Below, one piece after another: positions 51,666 to 60,162 of a DNA stretch of 64,000 nt. The stretch is from Pelomonas sp051857475 (GTDB lineage: Bacteria; Pseudomonadota; Gammaproteobacteria; Burkholderiales; Burkholderiaceae_C). How positions within the stretch are numbered: the first letter of the stretch is position 1; each line of letters opens with the position of its first letter. Location of the stretch: NCBI RefSeq assembly GCF_051857475.1, contig NZ_JBPZGZ010000002.1, positions 1,426,001-1,490,000 of the forward strand, read 5' to 3'. Below the pieces are notes generated by a model. The model searched no databases, was not told where the DNA came from, and saw nothing but the letters and a program-made list of their open reading frames with translations. The position numbers and the translations under genes were made by a program.

Positions 51666-51747
51666 GCCGCCATGCAGACCGCATGCGGCGCGCCTCATCC
51701 GATGGCATCCGGCATGCCGTCAGGAAGGCTATCGAGGGTCGCCACTC

Positions 51748-51784
51748 ATGATTCGCATCGAACTGGAAGTCCAGCTCAAGTACG
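51748..51784 (+). pseudogene. Fragment of a transglutaminase gene 5' end
   Basis: The 37 bases from ATG 51748 read MIRIELEVQLKY, almost the same as the start of the transglutaminase at 41080 (MIRIDLQVQLKY). Similarity stops abruptly after AAGTACG. The rest of 51785-51974 holds no gene I can support. Confidence 0.55.
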
Positions 51785-51974
51785 GCTGTGGCCTTCCAGC
51801 AGCTGCAGCTGGCGCACCCGTTCCGCTCGTTGTGCGTGTGCGCGGCAGCGGTCTGGGCGATGTGGGAGTGCAGGCGCTCACGAGACGGGCTGCCCGCAGG
51901 GTTTCATGCAAGCTGAAGCGCCCCGCAGCGTCTGCCGCGGGGCGCTTGCAGATGCGGCGGGGCGCTGACCGGGA

Positions 51975-52355
51975 TCAGCGGCGGTGCGGATCGTTCGGCC
52001 GGCGGTCGGCGCCGTTGGGCACGCCGTCATGGTCGGCGTCACCGCGAGCCCAGGCGCCGCGCCTGAACTCCCAGCGGCCATCGTGCTCGGCCCATGCGGG
52101 GGCGTTGTAGGAATAACCGTGGCGCTCCCTCATCCAGACGCCGCGTTGCCAGACGTGGCGGCGGCCGTTCCAGTTCCAGTAGCCGGGCACCCAGAAGTAG
52201 CCCGGACGCGCGGCCGGCACGACTTCCTGCCGCGGCGGCGGCGGGGCCGTGCGAACCCAGATGGTCGTATCGGCCATCGCGGCGGTCGGCACGATGGCCG
52301 CGCCGAAGGCGCAGCTGGCGGCCAGGCATGAAGCGAGAAGGGTCTTGCTGAGCAT
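51975..52355 (-). CDS. YXWGXW-repeat secreted protein
   Basis: A 126-residue protein with a signal peptide (MLSKTLLASCLAASCAFGA...AMA) and aromatic-Gly repeats (GYFWVPGYWNWNGRRHVWQR, GVWMRERHG, RWEFRRGAW), the YXWGXW pattern common in Burkholderiales envelope proteins. Tail with Asp/Arg/Pro, possibly calcium-binding-like (GDADHDGVPNGADRRPNDP). Function unknown. Confidence 0.82.
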   Translation of the reverse strand: MLSKTLLASCLAASCAFGAAIVPTAAMADTTIWVRTAPPPPRQEVVPAARPGYFWVPGYWNWNGRRHVWQRGVWMRERHGYSYNAPAWAEHDGRWEFRRGAWARGDADHDGVPNGADRRPNDPHRR

Positions 52356-52655
52356 CGCAGATCTCCTGGTTTGAGGAGTTCATTCAACGCCGGCGTGCGG
52401 CCGTCCGTGGTCGGAAGACCGCCCATCGCCTTGTCAGCCGTTTCCTGCCGCTCCCAGGCTTCTCCTCCTTTTGGAGGCCCCTGATCCAGGGACAGGCCGA
52501 CCCCGGTTGTTGCCGACGCGCTGCCGCCCGAGCATCCACGCGCTCGCTGGTTATGCAGTTTGCGAGCACGCGTTCGGGACCGCTTTTCAGGCACCCGGCG
52601 GCCACGAACCGGCCGGGCCGTGATCCCGAGTTCATCCACCCGATCAGGGAACCCC

Positions 52656-54227
52656 ATGATGCGTTTTCAATCCAAGCCCCTGGCCCTCGCCGGCCTGCTG
52701 GCGCTGTGCTCCTTCGCCCACGCCGGCGACAAAGTCTGGATCAGCCTCGGCGATGCAGCGCTCGCGCAATTGCAGAAACACACGACCGTGACGCCGAGCG
52801 CCAGCGTCGCGCCCACGGCGCAACTGGCCGGCGTTGAAGCCACGACGGCCGCCAGCCGCCGTGCCGAAGGCATCCACCTCGTGCAGGTGGACGAGGACGA
52901 CCTGCTGCACCTGTCGGCCGCGGTGCACAGCGAGCTGCGCCGCTGCGGCGGCTTCATGTTCCACCCCAGCCAGGCCGAGGGCCTGGCCACGCTGCAGCGC
53001 CAGTCGGGTGCCGCCAAGCTGGCCGCCGTGGCCGCCGTCACGCGGCCCAGCTATGTCATCGACCAGCAGGCCGTGGTCACGCCGCTGCTCAACCAGATGC
53101 AGGCCAGCAATATCGGCCAGACCATCATCGACCTGTCCGGCAACGTCAACCGCTACTACCAGACCAGTGCCGGCGTCGCCGCTTCGGACTGGCTGAAGCA
53201 GCGCTGGACGGCGCTGGCCGGTGGCCGCAGCGACATCACGGTGGAGCAATTCACCCATGCGAGCTGGAAGCAGAAGTCGGTGATCGCCACCATCAAGGGC
53301 ACAGACAACGCGAGCGAAGTGGTGGTGCTGGGCGGCCATCTGGACTCGATCAACCAGGCCGGCACGACCGAAACCACCCGGGCGCCGGGCGCCGACGACG
53401 ACGCATCGGGTGTGGCCAGCATCACCGAGGTGTTCCGCACCCTGGTCGCCAACGGCTACAAGCCGCGCCGCACGCTGAAGTTCATGGCTTACGCGGCCGA
53501 GGAAGTGGGGCTGCGCGGCTCGCAGGAGATCGCCAACAGCTACGCCAATGCCGGCACCAACGTGGTGGGCGTGATGCAGCTGGACATGACCAACTACAAG
53601 GGGTCGGTGAATGACATCTACATGTACACCGACTACACCGACAGCGGGCAGAACGCCTTCGTCACCAACCTCATCAAGACCTATCTGCCGACGCTGAAGA
53701 TCGGCACCGACAAGTGTGGCTATGCCTGCTCCGACCACGCGTCGTGGACGGCCAAGGGCTATTACGCCTCCATGCCCTTCGAGGCGGCCATGGGTCAGGA
53801 TGACCCCTACATCCACACCGCCAACGACACCTATGCCAACACCGGCAGCCAGGCCGACAACTCGCTGAAGTTCGCCCGCATGGCGCTGGCCTACATGGTG
53901 GAACTGGGCAGCGACGGCAGCACCGGCATCCCCGACAAGACCGAGACCTTCAGCGGCAGCCTGACGAAAAACCAGACGCGCAGCTTCGGCCCGTACAAGG
54001 CCGGCGTGGGCACGTTCAAGGCCAGCACCACCGGCACCGGCGACATCGACCTGTATGCCAGGCGCAGCACGGTGCCCACCACCAGCAGCTACGACTGCAA
54101 GTCGGACGGCAGCACCGCCACCGAGAGCTGCAGCATCAACGTCACCGCCAACGGCGATGTCTATGTGCTGCTCAAGGGCTACAGCGCCGGCAACTACAAC
54201 CTGACGGTAACCTACAAGCCGCAGTGA
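52656..54227 (+). CDS. Secreted M28-family aminopeptidase
   Basis: A 523-residue protein with a signal peptide (LALAGLLALCSFAHA). The M28 domain has zinc ligands in GGHLDSIN, PGADDDASG, AAEEVGLRGS, QLDMTNY and the HTANDTY region. After it is a pre-peptidase C-terminal domain (about residues 415-523: TETFSGSLTKNQTRSFGPY). The layout matches bacterial leucyl aminopeptidases of the Vibrio type. It would free N-terminal residues from peptides outside the cell. Confidence 0.93.
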   Translation: MMRFQSKPLALAGLLALCSFAHAGDKVWISLGDAALAQLQKHTTVTPSASVAPTAQLAGVEATTAASRRAEGIHLVQVDEDDLLHLSAAVHSELRRCGGFMFHPSQAEGLATLQRQSGAAKLAAVAAVTRPSYVIDQQAVVTPLLNQMQASNIGQTIIDLSGNVNRYYQTSAGVAASDWLKQRWTALAGGRSDITVEQFTHASWKQKSVIATIKGTDNASEVVVLGGHLDSINQAGTTETTRAPGADDDASGVASITEVFRTLVANGYKPRRTLKFMAYAAEEVGLRGSQEIANSYANAGTNVVGVMQLDMTNYKGSVNDIYMYTDYTDSGQNAFVTNLIKTYLPTLKIGTDKCGYACSDHASWTAKGYYASMPFEAAMGQDDPYIHTANDTYANTGSQADNSLKFARMALAYMVELGSDGSTGIPDKTETFSGSLTKNQTRSFGPYKAGVGTFKASTTGTGDIDLYARRSTVPTTSSYDCKSDGSTATESCSINVTANGDVYVLLKGYSAGNYNLTVTYKPQ

Positions 54228-54297
54228 GCAAAGGTGGGCGCAGCGCCGCGGCCGTGGCTGCGGCGGGTGCTGCCCACCGGCCAGGACTGCTGCGCCG

Positions 54298-55038
54298 TCA
54301 GCTCTCCAGCGTCTCGTGAAAGGCCATGGCGCCGGCCTTCCAGTAGGCCGCCACCTTCATGGCCTCCTTGGGCAGGCGCTTGTCGACCAGGACCTGGCGC
54401 ACCCGCGCCATCACCGAAGCCTCGCCCGCCGCCCAGGCAAAGCCTTCGCCGTCGGGAAGGGCCAGCGCGGCGATGGCCGACACCAGCTCGTCGGCGGTCT
54501 GCACCCACTCGACTTGCAGGTTGGCACGGCTGGTCAGCAGGCGGCGGTCGCCGGCATCGCCGAGCTGCAGCATGACGATGGCGCGGCTGCCCTCGGGCAG
54601 CTCCTCCAGGCGGCGGTGCACGGCGGGCAGGGCCGAGTCGTCACCGATCAGCAGATGCCAGTCATAGTCGGTCGGGATGATCATGGAGCCGCGCGGGCCC
54701 CCCAGTGTCAGCTGCTGGCCGGCCGTGGCCTGGCGTGCCCAGTCGGAGGCCGCGCCGCTGCCGTGCAGGGCGAACTCCAGGGTCAGTTCGCGGGTCTCGG
54801 TGTCGAAGCGGCGCGGCGTGTAATCGCGGCGGGCGGGCTCGGCGCCGGTCTCATCGAAGAAGACCTTCACATGGTCGTCGAAGGAGTCGGAGCGGAAGCT
54901 GGCCAGCGACTCGCCTTTCAGCGTGACGGCGATGAAGTTGGGGCTTAGCTGCTCGACCTGCCGGACCTCGAGCTCGCGGCGCAGCAGTTCATGGCGCACG
55001 CGCTGGATGCGGCGCACCGGGGTGGTGGGTTCGGACAT
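54298..55038 (-). CDS. Siderophore-interacting protein (ferric-siderophore reductase, ViuB/SIP type)
   Basis: A 246-residue FAD-binding reductase of the SIP group. The flavin motif is RRDYTPRRFD, GSGAASDWARQATAGQQLTL is the typical middle, and AGEASVMARVRQVLVDK is the C-terminal signature. It releases iron from siderophores in the cytoplasm by reduction. It is divergent from a MarR gene that probably controls it. ATG at 55038 gives the family's length. Confidence 0.92.
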   Translation of the reverse strand: MSEPTTPVRRIQRVRHELLRRELEVRQVEQLSPNFIAVTLKGESLASFRSDSFDDHVKVFFDETGAEPARRDYTPRRFDTETRELTLEFALHGSGAASDWARQATAGQQLTLGGPRGSMIIPTDYDWHLLIGDDSALPAVHRRLEELPEGSRAIVMLQLGDAGDRRLLTSRANLQVEWVQTADELVSAIAALALPDGEGFAWAAGEASVMARVRQVLVDKRLPKEAMKVAAYWKAGAMAFHETLES

Positions 55039-55053
55039 GGTGGATGGGTGTTG

Positions 55054-55099
55054 GTTGATAATGTCATCCATCATGCGCAAACAAGTTGATATTGTCAAC
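55054..55099. promoter_or_regulatory. Twin MarR-type operators
   Basis: GTTGA-N5-TCATC (55054-55068) and the perfect GTTGA-N5-TCAAC (55085-55099) are 31 bases apart, about three helical turns. They flank and enter the 5' end of the marR gene and lie before the divergent reductase. Confidence 0.6.
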
Positions 55100-55540
55100 C
55101 ATAAGCCCGAGCTCGCCGAGGAGGTCGTGGAGAGCGTGCACACGGTCATGCACCTGTTCCGCTCCCTGCAGTTCCAGGCGCTGAAGGAGGCGGCGCATGA
55201 CTTGAGCCATATGGAGGCCAAGACCCTGGGCTTTTTCGCCTCACGGCCCGGCGCCACGCAGAGCGAGCTGGTGCAGCACTCGGGGCGCGACAAGGGCCAG
55301 GTGGCGCGACTGATTGCGGGCCTGCGCGAGCGTGGCCTGCTGGAGGCCAGTGCCGACGCAGCCGACAAGCGCAGCGTGCGCCTGCAGGTCAGTGCCGCCG
55401 GCAAGGCCTTGCAGCAGCAGGTGCGCAAGCAGGGGCAGAAGGTGGCGGCCCAGGCCGTGGGTGGGCTGGACGAGGCGGAGTGCCGGCAGCTGCTGGACCT
55501 GCTGGCCAAGCTGCGCGAAAACCTGGAACGAACCGACTAG
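55073..55540 (+). CDS. MarR-family regulator
   Basis: A 155-residue winged-helix regulator (LVQHSGRDKGQVARLIAGLR, ASADAADKRSVRLQVSAAGK). The ATG is 34 bases from the divergent siderophore-interacting gene, so one control region serves both. Likely an iron- or redox-linked repressor of that gene. Its stop overlaps the lysR stop region by four bases (convergent). Confidence 0.88.
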   Translation: MRKQVDIVNHKPELAEEVVESVHTVMHLFRSLQFQALKEAAHDLSHMEAKTLGFFASRPGATQSELVQHSGRDKGQVARLIAGLRERGLLEASADAADKRSVRLQVSAAGKALQQQVRKQGQKVAAQAVGGLDEAECRQLLDLLAKLRENLERTD

Positions 55541-56469
55541 CGTTGACGCTTGGCGTGGGCCGCTTCCAGCGCCTGCACCAGCAGGCCGGCGGCGCGCGTC
55601 GGCGTCGGATCGTTGCGGTAGATGCAGGCGAAGCTGCAGTCATAGCCCAGCTCGGCGGTGGACACGGCGCGCATGCGGCCGGCCTCGACAAAGGGCCGGG
55701 CGTAGTGGTCGGGCAGGAAGCCGACAAAGCGGCCGCTCAGGATCAGCGTGGCCACGCCTTCCTGGTCGGACGCCGTGGCCGCCCGCTCGAGCTTGCGCTG
55801 GTGGGTCAAGCGCAGATTGGGTGAGTGATAGCCCAGGCCGGCCAGTTTCTGGCGGCGCAGGTCGCCCCATTTCCACGGCCTGTCGGCGCTGAACCAGGCG
55901 TGGCCGGCGCCGGCATAGAGGTGCATCTGCTCGCCGAACAGCGGCCGGTAGGCCAGGCTGTCCGAGCGGCGGTGCTCGGGAATGACGCCGACCTGGAACT
56001 GGCCCGACAGCACGCCCTGCTCGATGTCGGTGATGGTGCCGACGTGGATGTGCAGTTGCACGCCGGGTGCCGCCTGGTGGAACTGGGCCAACGCCAGGTC
56101 GACATGGCAGGCCGGGTTGCTGACCGTCTTCTCGAACAGCGCCAGATGCAGGTCGCCGGCGATCTGCTGGTGGATGCCCTCGAGCCGGGCGCGGAAATCG
56201 GTCGTCGCAGCCAGCAGCTGCAGGGCGGCCGAGTACAGCTCGGCCCCCTCGGCCGTCAGCGCGAAGCCGGCCCGTCCGCGGCGGCACAGCACCAGGCCCA
56301 GGCGCTCCTCCAGATCCTTGATCTGCCGGCTGATGGTCGGCATGCCGACGTTCAGCTCCAGCTCCGCCGCCGCCATGCCGCCGCATTCGACAACGGCCTT
56401 GAAGACGCGCAGCAGGCGCAGGTCGACGTCGGCAATCTGGCCCGGCAGCAGTGCGCTCTTTGGTTTCAT
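55537..56469 (-). CDS. LysR-family regulator of the beta-alanine operon
   Basis: A 310-residue protein with an N-terminal HTH (LRLLRVFKAVVECGGMAAAE, MPTISRQIKDLEERLGLVLC) and a LysR co-inducer-binding domain (HIHVGTITDIEQGVLSGQFQ). It is divergent from the omega-aminotransferase gene and so probably activates it. A 7-bp inverted repeat overlaps its ATG. Confidence 0.9.
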   Translation of the reverse strand: MKPKSALLPGQIADVDLRLLRVFKAVVECGGMAAAELELNVGMPTISRQIKDLEERLGLVLCRRGRAGFALTAEGAELYSAALQLLAATTDFRARLEGIHQQIAGDLHLALFEKTVSNPACHVDLALAQFHQAAPGVQLHIHVGTITDIEQGVLSGQFQVGVIPEHRRSDSLAYRPLFGEQMHLYAGAGHAWFSADRPWKWGDLRRQKLAGLGYHSPNLRLTHQRKLERAATASDQEGVATLILSGRFVGFLPDHYARPFVEAGRMRAVSTAELGYDCSFACIYRNDPTPTRAAGLLVQALEAAHAKRQR

Positions 56470-56493
56470 ATCAAGTCAAGTGAACATTGATAT
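56468..56493. promoter_or_regulatory. Inverted repeat at the lysR start (operator)
   Basis: ATATCAA (56468-56474) and TTGATAT (56487-56493) form a perfect 7-bp inverted repeat with a 12-base spacer, between lysR and the aminotransferase gene. It includes the lysR start codon, consistent with autorepression. Confidence 0.55.
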
Positions 56494-56558
56494 CTTGCCA
56501 TTTTCTGAAATAGACGCGACGGGCAGTATGCCGGCATCGTTCGCAGGAGCCTTTGACC

Positions 56559-57902
56559 ATGTCTGACACCACAAGCCACCGCCCCGACGGCTGGATGGAC
56601 GCCCACTGGATGCCCTTCACGGGCAACCGCGAGTTCAAGGCCAACCCGCGCCTGCTGGTCGGCGCCGAAGGCGCCTACTACCGGACCGACGACGGTCGCA
56701 GGATCTTCGACGGCCTCTCCGGCCTGTGGTGCACGGGCCTGGGCCATGGGCGCACCGAGATCGTCGACGCCATCAGCCGCCAGGTGCGCGAGCTGGACTA
56801 TTCGCCGGCCTTCCAGTTCGGTCACCCGCTGTCCTTCGAGCTGGCCAACAAGGTCGTCGAGAAGCTGCCCGCCGGCCTCAATCGCGTCTTCTTCACCGGC
56901 TCGGGCTCGGAGTCGGCCGACACGGCGCTGAAGATGGCGCGGGCCTATTGGCGTGCCAAGGGCCACGCCGGCAAGACGCGGCTGATCGGCCGTGCCAAGG
57001 GCTATCACGGTGTCAACTTCGGCGGCATCTCGGTCGGCGGCATGGTGGGCAATCGCAAGACCTTCGGCCAGGGCGTCGAGGCCGACCACCTGCCCCACAC
57101 CCAGCCGCCCAACGGCAGCTTCTTCAAGGGCATGCCGCCGGGCGAAGGCCCCCACGGCGCGGCGCTGGCGGATGAACTGCTGCAACTCATCGCCCTGCAC
57201 GACGCGAGCAATATCGCCGCCGTCATCGTCGAGCCCTTCTCGGGTTCGGCCGGCGTCGTCATCCCGCCCGTGGGCTATCTGCAGCGGCTGCGCGAGATCT
57301 GCACGGCCCACAACATCCTGCTGATCTTCGACGAGGTCATCACCGGCTTTGGCCGCACCGGCTCGTGGACGGGGGCCGAGGCCTTTGGCGTGACGCCCGA
57401 CATCCTGACCGCCGCCAAGCAGATCACCAACGGCGTGCAGCCCCTGGGTGTCGTCGTCGCGAAGCAGGAGATCCACGATGTCTTCATGCAGCAGGGTGGG
57501 CCCGACTACATGCTGGAGTTCCCCCACGGCTACACCTACTCGGCCCATCCGGTGGCCTGCGCGGCCGGCATTGCCTCGCTGGACCTGCTGGAGCGCGAGC
57601 ACTCGCTGGAGCGCGTGAAGGCGCTGGCGCCGGTGTTCGAGAACGCCGTGCATGGCCTCAAGGGCGTCAAGCATGTCGCCGACATCCGCAACTTCGGCCT
57701 GGCCGCGGGCATCACCGTCGCGCCGCTGCCCGGCGAGCCCGCCAAGCGCCCCTTCGACATCGCCATGGCCATGTACCGCAAAGGTTTTTACGTGCGCTAC
57801 GGCGGCGACACCATCCAGCTGGCGCCGCCCTTCATCAGCACCGCGGCCGAGATCGACACCCTGGTGTCGGCGCTTGGCGATTGCTTCAACACCACCGCCT
57901 GA
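56559..57902 (+). CDS. Omega-amino acid (beta-alanine):pyruvate aminotransferase
   Basis: A 447-residue class III PLP aminotransferase. The PLP Lys is in DILTAAKQITNGVQPLG, Asp in LLIFDEVITGFGRTG and the phosphate-binding region FFTGSGSESADTALKMARAY. It begins with the family start WMDAHWMPFTGNREFKANPR. With beta-alanine as donor it yields malonate semialdehyde, the substrate of the next gene's product. A LysR gene is divergent. Other omega-amino acids may also be used. Confidence 0.92.
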   Translation: MSDTTSHRPDGWMDAHWMPFTGNREFKANPRLLVGAEGAYYRTDDGRRIFDGLSGLWCTGLGHGRTEIVDAISRQVRELDYSPAFQFGHPLSFELANKVVEKLPAGLNRVFFTGSGSESADTALKMARAYWRAKGHAGKTRLIGRAKGYHGVNFGGISVGGMVGNRKTFGQGVEADHLPHTQPPNGSFFKGMPPGEGPHGAALADELLQLIALHDASNIAAVIVEPFSGSAGVVIPPVGYLQRLREICTAHNILLIFDEVITGFGRTGSWTGAEAFGVTPDILTAAKQITNGVQPLGVVVAKQEIHDVFMQQGGPDYMLEFPHGYTYSAHPVACAAGIASLDLLEREHSLERVKALAPVFENAVHGLKGVKHVADIRNFGLAAGITVAPLPGEPAKRPFDIAMAMYRKGFYVRYGGDTIQLAPPFISTAAEIDTLVSALGDCFNTTA

Positions 57903-57909
57903 TTTCATT

Positions 57910-59400
57910 GTGATCACCCATCTCATCAACGGCCAATCCGTCGACGGCGGCAGCCGCTCGGCCGACGTCTTCAACCCCGCCACCGGCAAGGTCGGCGGGC
58001 AGGTCCGCCTGGCCGACCGTGCCACCGTCGAATCGGCCATCACAGCCGCCCAGACCGCCTTCCCGGCCTGGCGCAACACGCCGCCGCTCAAGCGCGCCCG
58101 CGTCATGAGCCGCTTGAAGGAGCTGCTCGAAGCCCATGCCGACACCCTCTGCCGCCTCATCACCGATGAGCATGGCAAGGTGTTGGCCGACAGCCTGGGC
58201 GAGCTGCAGCGCGGCATCGAGAACGTCGAGTACGCCAGCTATGCGCCAGAACTGCTGAAGGGCGAGCACAGCCGCAATGTCGGCCCGGGCATCGACGCCT
58301 GGTCGGAGTTCCAGGCGCTGGGCGTCTGCGCCGGCATCACGCCCTTCAACTTCCCGGCCATGGTGCCGCTGTGGATGTGGCCCATGGCCATCGCCTGCGG
58401 CAACACCTTCATCCTCAAGCCCTCCGAGCGCGACCCGAGCAGCACGCTGTTCATCGCCCAGCTGGCCCAGGAGGCCGGCCTGCCACCGGGCGTGCTCAAT
58501 GTCGTCAACGGCGACAAGGAGGCGGTGGACACGCTGCTGACCGACCCGCGCGTGCAGGCCATCAGCTTTGTCGGCTCGACGTCGGTAGCCGAGTACATCT
58601 ACTCGACCGGCACCAGGCACGGCAAGCGCGTGCAGGCGCTGGGCGGCGCGAAGAACCACGCCGTCGTCATGCCCGATGCCGATCTCGACAACGCCGTCAG
58701 CGCGTTGATGGGCGCCGCCTTCGGTTCCTGCGGCGAGCGCTGCATGGCCATCCCGCTGGTGGTGGCCGTGGGCGATGCAACGGCCGACGCGGTGCGCGAC
58801 AAGCTCGTCGCCGAGATGGCGCGCATGAAGATCGGCTCGGGCCGGGAGTCCGGCTGCGACATGGGCCCGCTGGTCACGAAGCCGCATCTGGACAAGGTGC
58901 GCGGCTATGTGGACCAGGGCGTGGAAGAGGGCGCCGAGCTGGTCGTCGATGGCCGCAGTTTGACAGTGGCCGGGCATGAGGGCGGCTACTTCCTCGGCCC
59001 CTGCCTGTTTGACCGCGTGCGGCCGGGCATGCGCATCTACGAGGAAGAGATCTTCGGCCCCGTGCTGGGCATCGTGCGCGTGGAAAGCCTGGCCCAGGCC
59101 ATGGAGATGATCAACGCCCACGAGTACGGCAACGGCACCTGCATCTTCACGCGCGACGGCGAGACGGCCCGCCACTTCACCGACCACATCCTGGTCGGCA
59201 TGGTGGGTGTCAATGTGCCCCTGCCGGTGCCGGTGGCCTATCACTCCTTCGGTGGCTGGAAGCGCTCGCTGTTCGGCGACCTGAACGCCTATGGCCCTGA
59301 TGCGGTGCGCTTCTATACGCGGCGCAAGCAGATCACGCAGCGCTGGCCGTCCGCTGGCGTGCGCGAAGGGACGGTTTTCAGCTTTCCGTCCAGCCGCTGA
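57910..59400 (+). CDS. mmsA: CoA-acylating methylmalonate-/malonate-semialdehyde dehydrogenase
   Basis: A 496-residue aldehyde dehydrogenase starting at GTG 57910, 7 bases after the aminotransferase stop. The catalytic Cys is in FGSCGERCMA, and GITPFNFPAMVPLWMWPMA is the MmsA signature separating it from hydrolytic dehydrogenases. It converts malonate or methylmalonate semialdehyde plus CoA to acetyl- or propionyl-CoA and CO2, finishing beta-alanine use. Confidence 0.93.
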   Translation: MITHLINGQSVDGGSRSADVFNPATGKVGGQVRLADRATVESAITAAQTAFPAWRNTPPLKRARVMSRLKELLEAHADTLCRLITDEHGKVLADSLGELQRGIENVEYASYAPELLKGEHSRNVGPGIDAWSEFQALGVCAGITPFNFPAMVPLWMWPMAIACGNTFILKPSERDPSSTLFIAQLAQEAGLPPGVLNVVNGDKEAVDTLLTDPRVQAISFVGSTSVAEYIYSTGTRHGKRVQALGGAKNHAVVMPDADLDNAVSALMGAAFGSCGERCMAIPLVVAVGDATADAVRDKLVAEMARMKIGSGRESGCDMGPLVTKPHLDKVRGYVDQGVEEGAELVVDGRSLTVAGHEGGYFLGPCLFDRVRPGMRIYEEEIFGPVLGIVRVESLAQAMEMINAHEYGNGTCIFTRDGETARHFTDHILVGMVGVNVPLPVPVAYHSFGGWKRSLFGDLNAYGPDAVRFYTRRKQITQRWPSAGVREGTVFSFPSSR

Positions 59401-59419
59401 CGCCGAAAGAGGCTTCAAG

Positions 59420-59450
59420 CCAGGCAGGCTCACTTGGTGAGCCTGCCTGG
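59420..59450 (+). terminator. Long perfect hairpin after mmsA
   Basis: CCAGGCAGGCTCAC (59420-59433) and its exact complement (59437-59450) form a 14-bp stem with a TTG loop. No T run follows, so it may be a terminator without U-tract or an mRNA-stabilising end. Confidence 0.55.
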
Positions 59451-59465
59451 AGACACGATAGGGGC

Positions 59466-59741
59466 ATGACTGAAGCCCTCGACCCCAGTGCGCCACCACG
59501 ATTGACCCCTGTCGACCACGGCATCCTGGCCCGCGTGCCCGGCCAGGACGTGGCCAGGGCCAGCAAATCCCTGCCCGATCCGGCCTGTGCCATCGCCGAT
59601 GAAATCTGTGTCGAGATCGATGCTGCACGGGTGGGGCGCGTGCGCCTGACATTCAGGAAGCAGCGCTACAGCAGGCCGCGCGGCAACATCGCCTATTTTT
59701 CATGGCTCTGCCGGCATGCCGAACATGTCGTGCCGAGTTGA
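59466..59741 (+). CDS. Small hypothetical protein
   Basis: A 91-residue frame with chromosomal codon use (GRVRLTFRKQRYSRPRG is the most protein-like part). No ribosome-binding site stands out and no family is recognised, so it may be real or spurious. Confidence 0.4.
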   Translation: MTEALDPSAPPRLTPVDHGILARVPGQDVARASKSLPDPACAIADEICVEIDAARVGRVRLTFRKQRYSRPRGNIAYFSWLCRHAEHVVPS

Positions 59742-59824
59742 GCCGGCGGTCCTGGCCACTGACGAATCCACACAAGATTCACCGAGCCCTCGGCGTATCC
59801 TGAAGGCCGATTCCAGCCTCCGCC

Positions 59825-60025
59825 ATGAACGCGCCGTTGTTGCCGCAAATCCTGCTCCGGCAGGATTGCCCCCCGCAAACCGATCTGGATCTCGCCACCG
59901 AGGGCGTGCTGCGCTATGTGTGGAGCAGCGAGTGGGGCGACATGCTCATTGAAGTGAGAGACGGCGCGGTCTACGTCAATGGCGGACGGGTCGAAGCGGC
60001 GCCGGCGTCAAAGCCGCAACGTTGA
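59825..60025 (+). CDS. Small hypothetical protein
   Basis: A 66-residue protein (MNAPLLPQILLRQDCPPQTD, LRYVWSSEWGDMLIEVRDGA) with a compact beta-rich look. No family named. It stands alone on the plus strand. Confidence 0.55.
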   Translation: MNAPLLPQILLRQDCPPQTDLDLATEGVLRYVWSSEWGDMLIEVRDGAVYVNGGRVEAAPASKPQR

Positions 60026-60051
60026 GGGCAGGGCGCTTGGCGCCACTGTGC

Positions 60052-60162
60052 CGCGAAGAAGCCGGCGACCTGACGCTCCAGCCGCGACAGCAAGGCGGCA
60101 CGTCCGCTGAGGTGGCCTTGCAGTTCGGCTTCTCGGAGCCCAGCGACTTCACGCGGGCCTGA
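60052..60162 (+). pseudogene. Fragment of an AraC-family gene 3' end
   Basis: One frame reads TSAEVALQFGFSEPSDFTRA then stop at 60160-60162. This is the second HTH of AraC regulators (xxVAxxxGFsexSdFtRaF). No N-terminal part or start is present upstream, so it is a decayed fragment. It overlaps the end of the endonuclease gene on the other strand. Confidence 0.65.
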
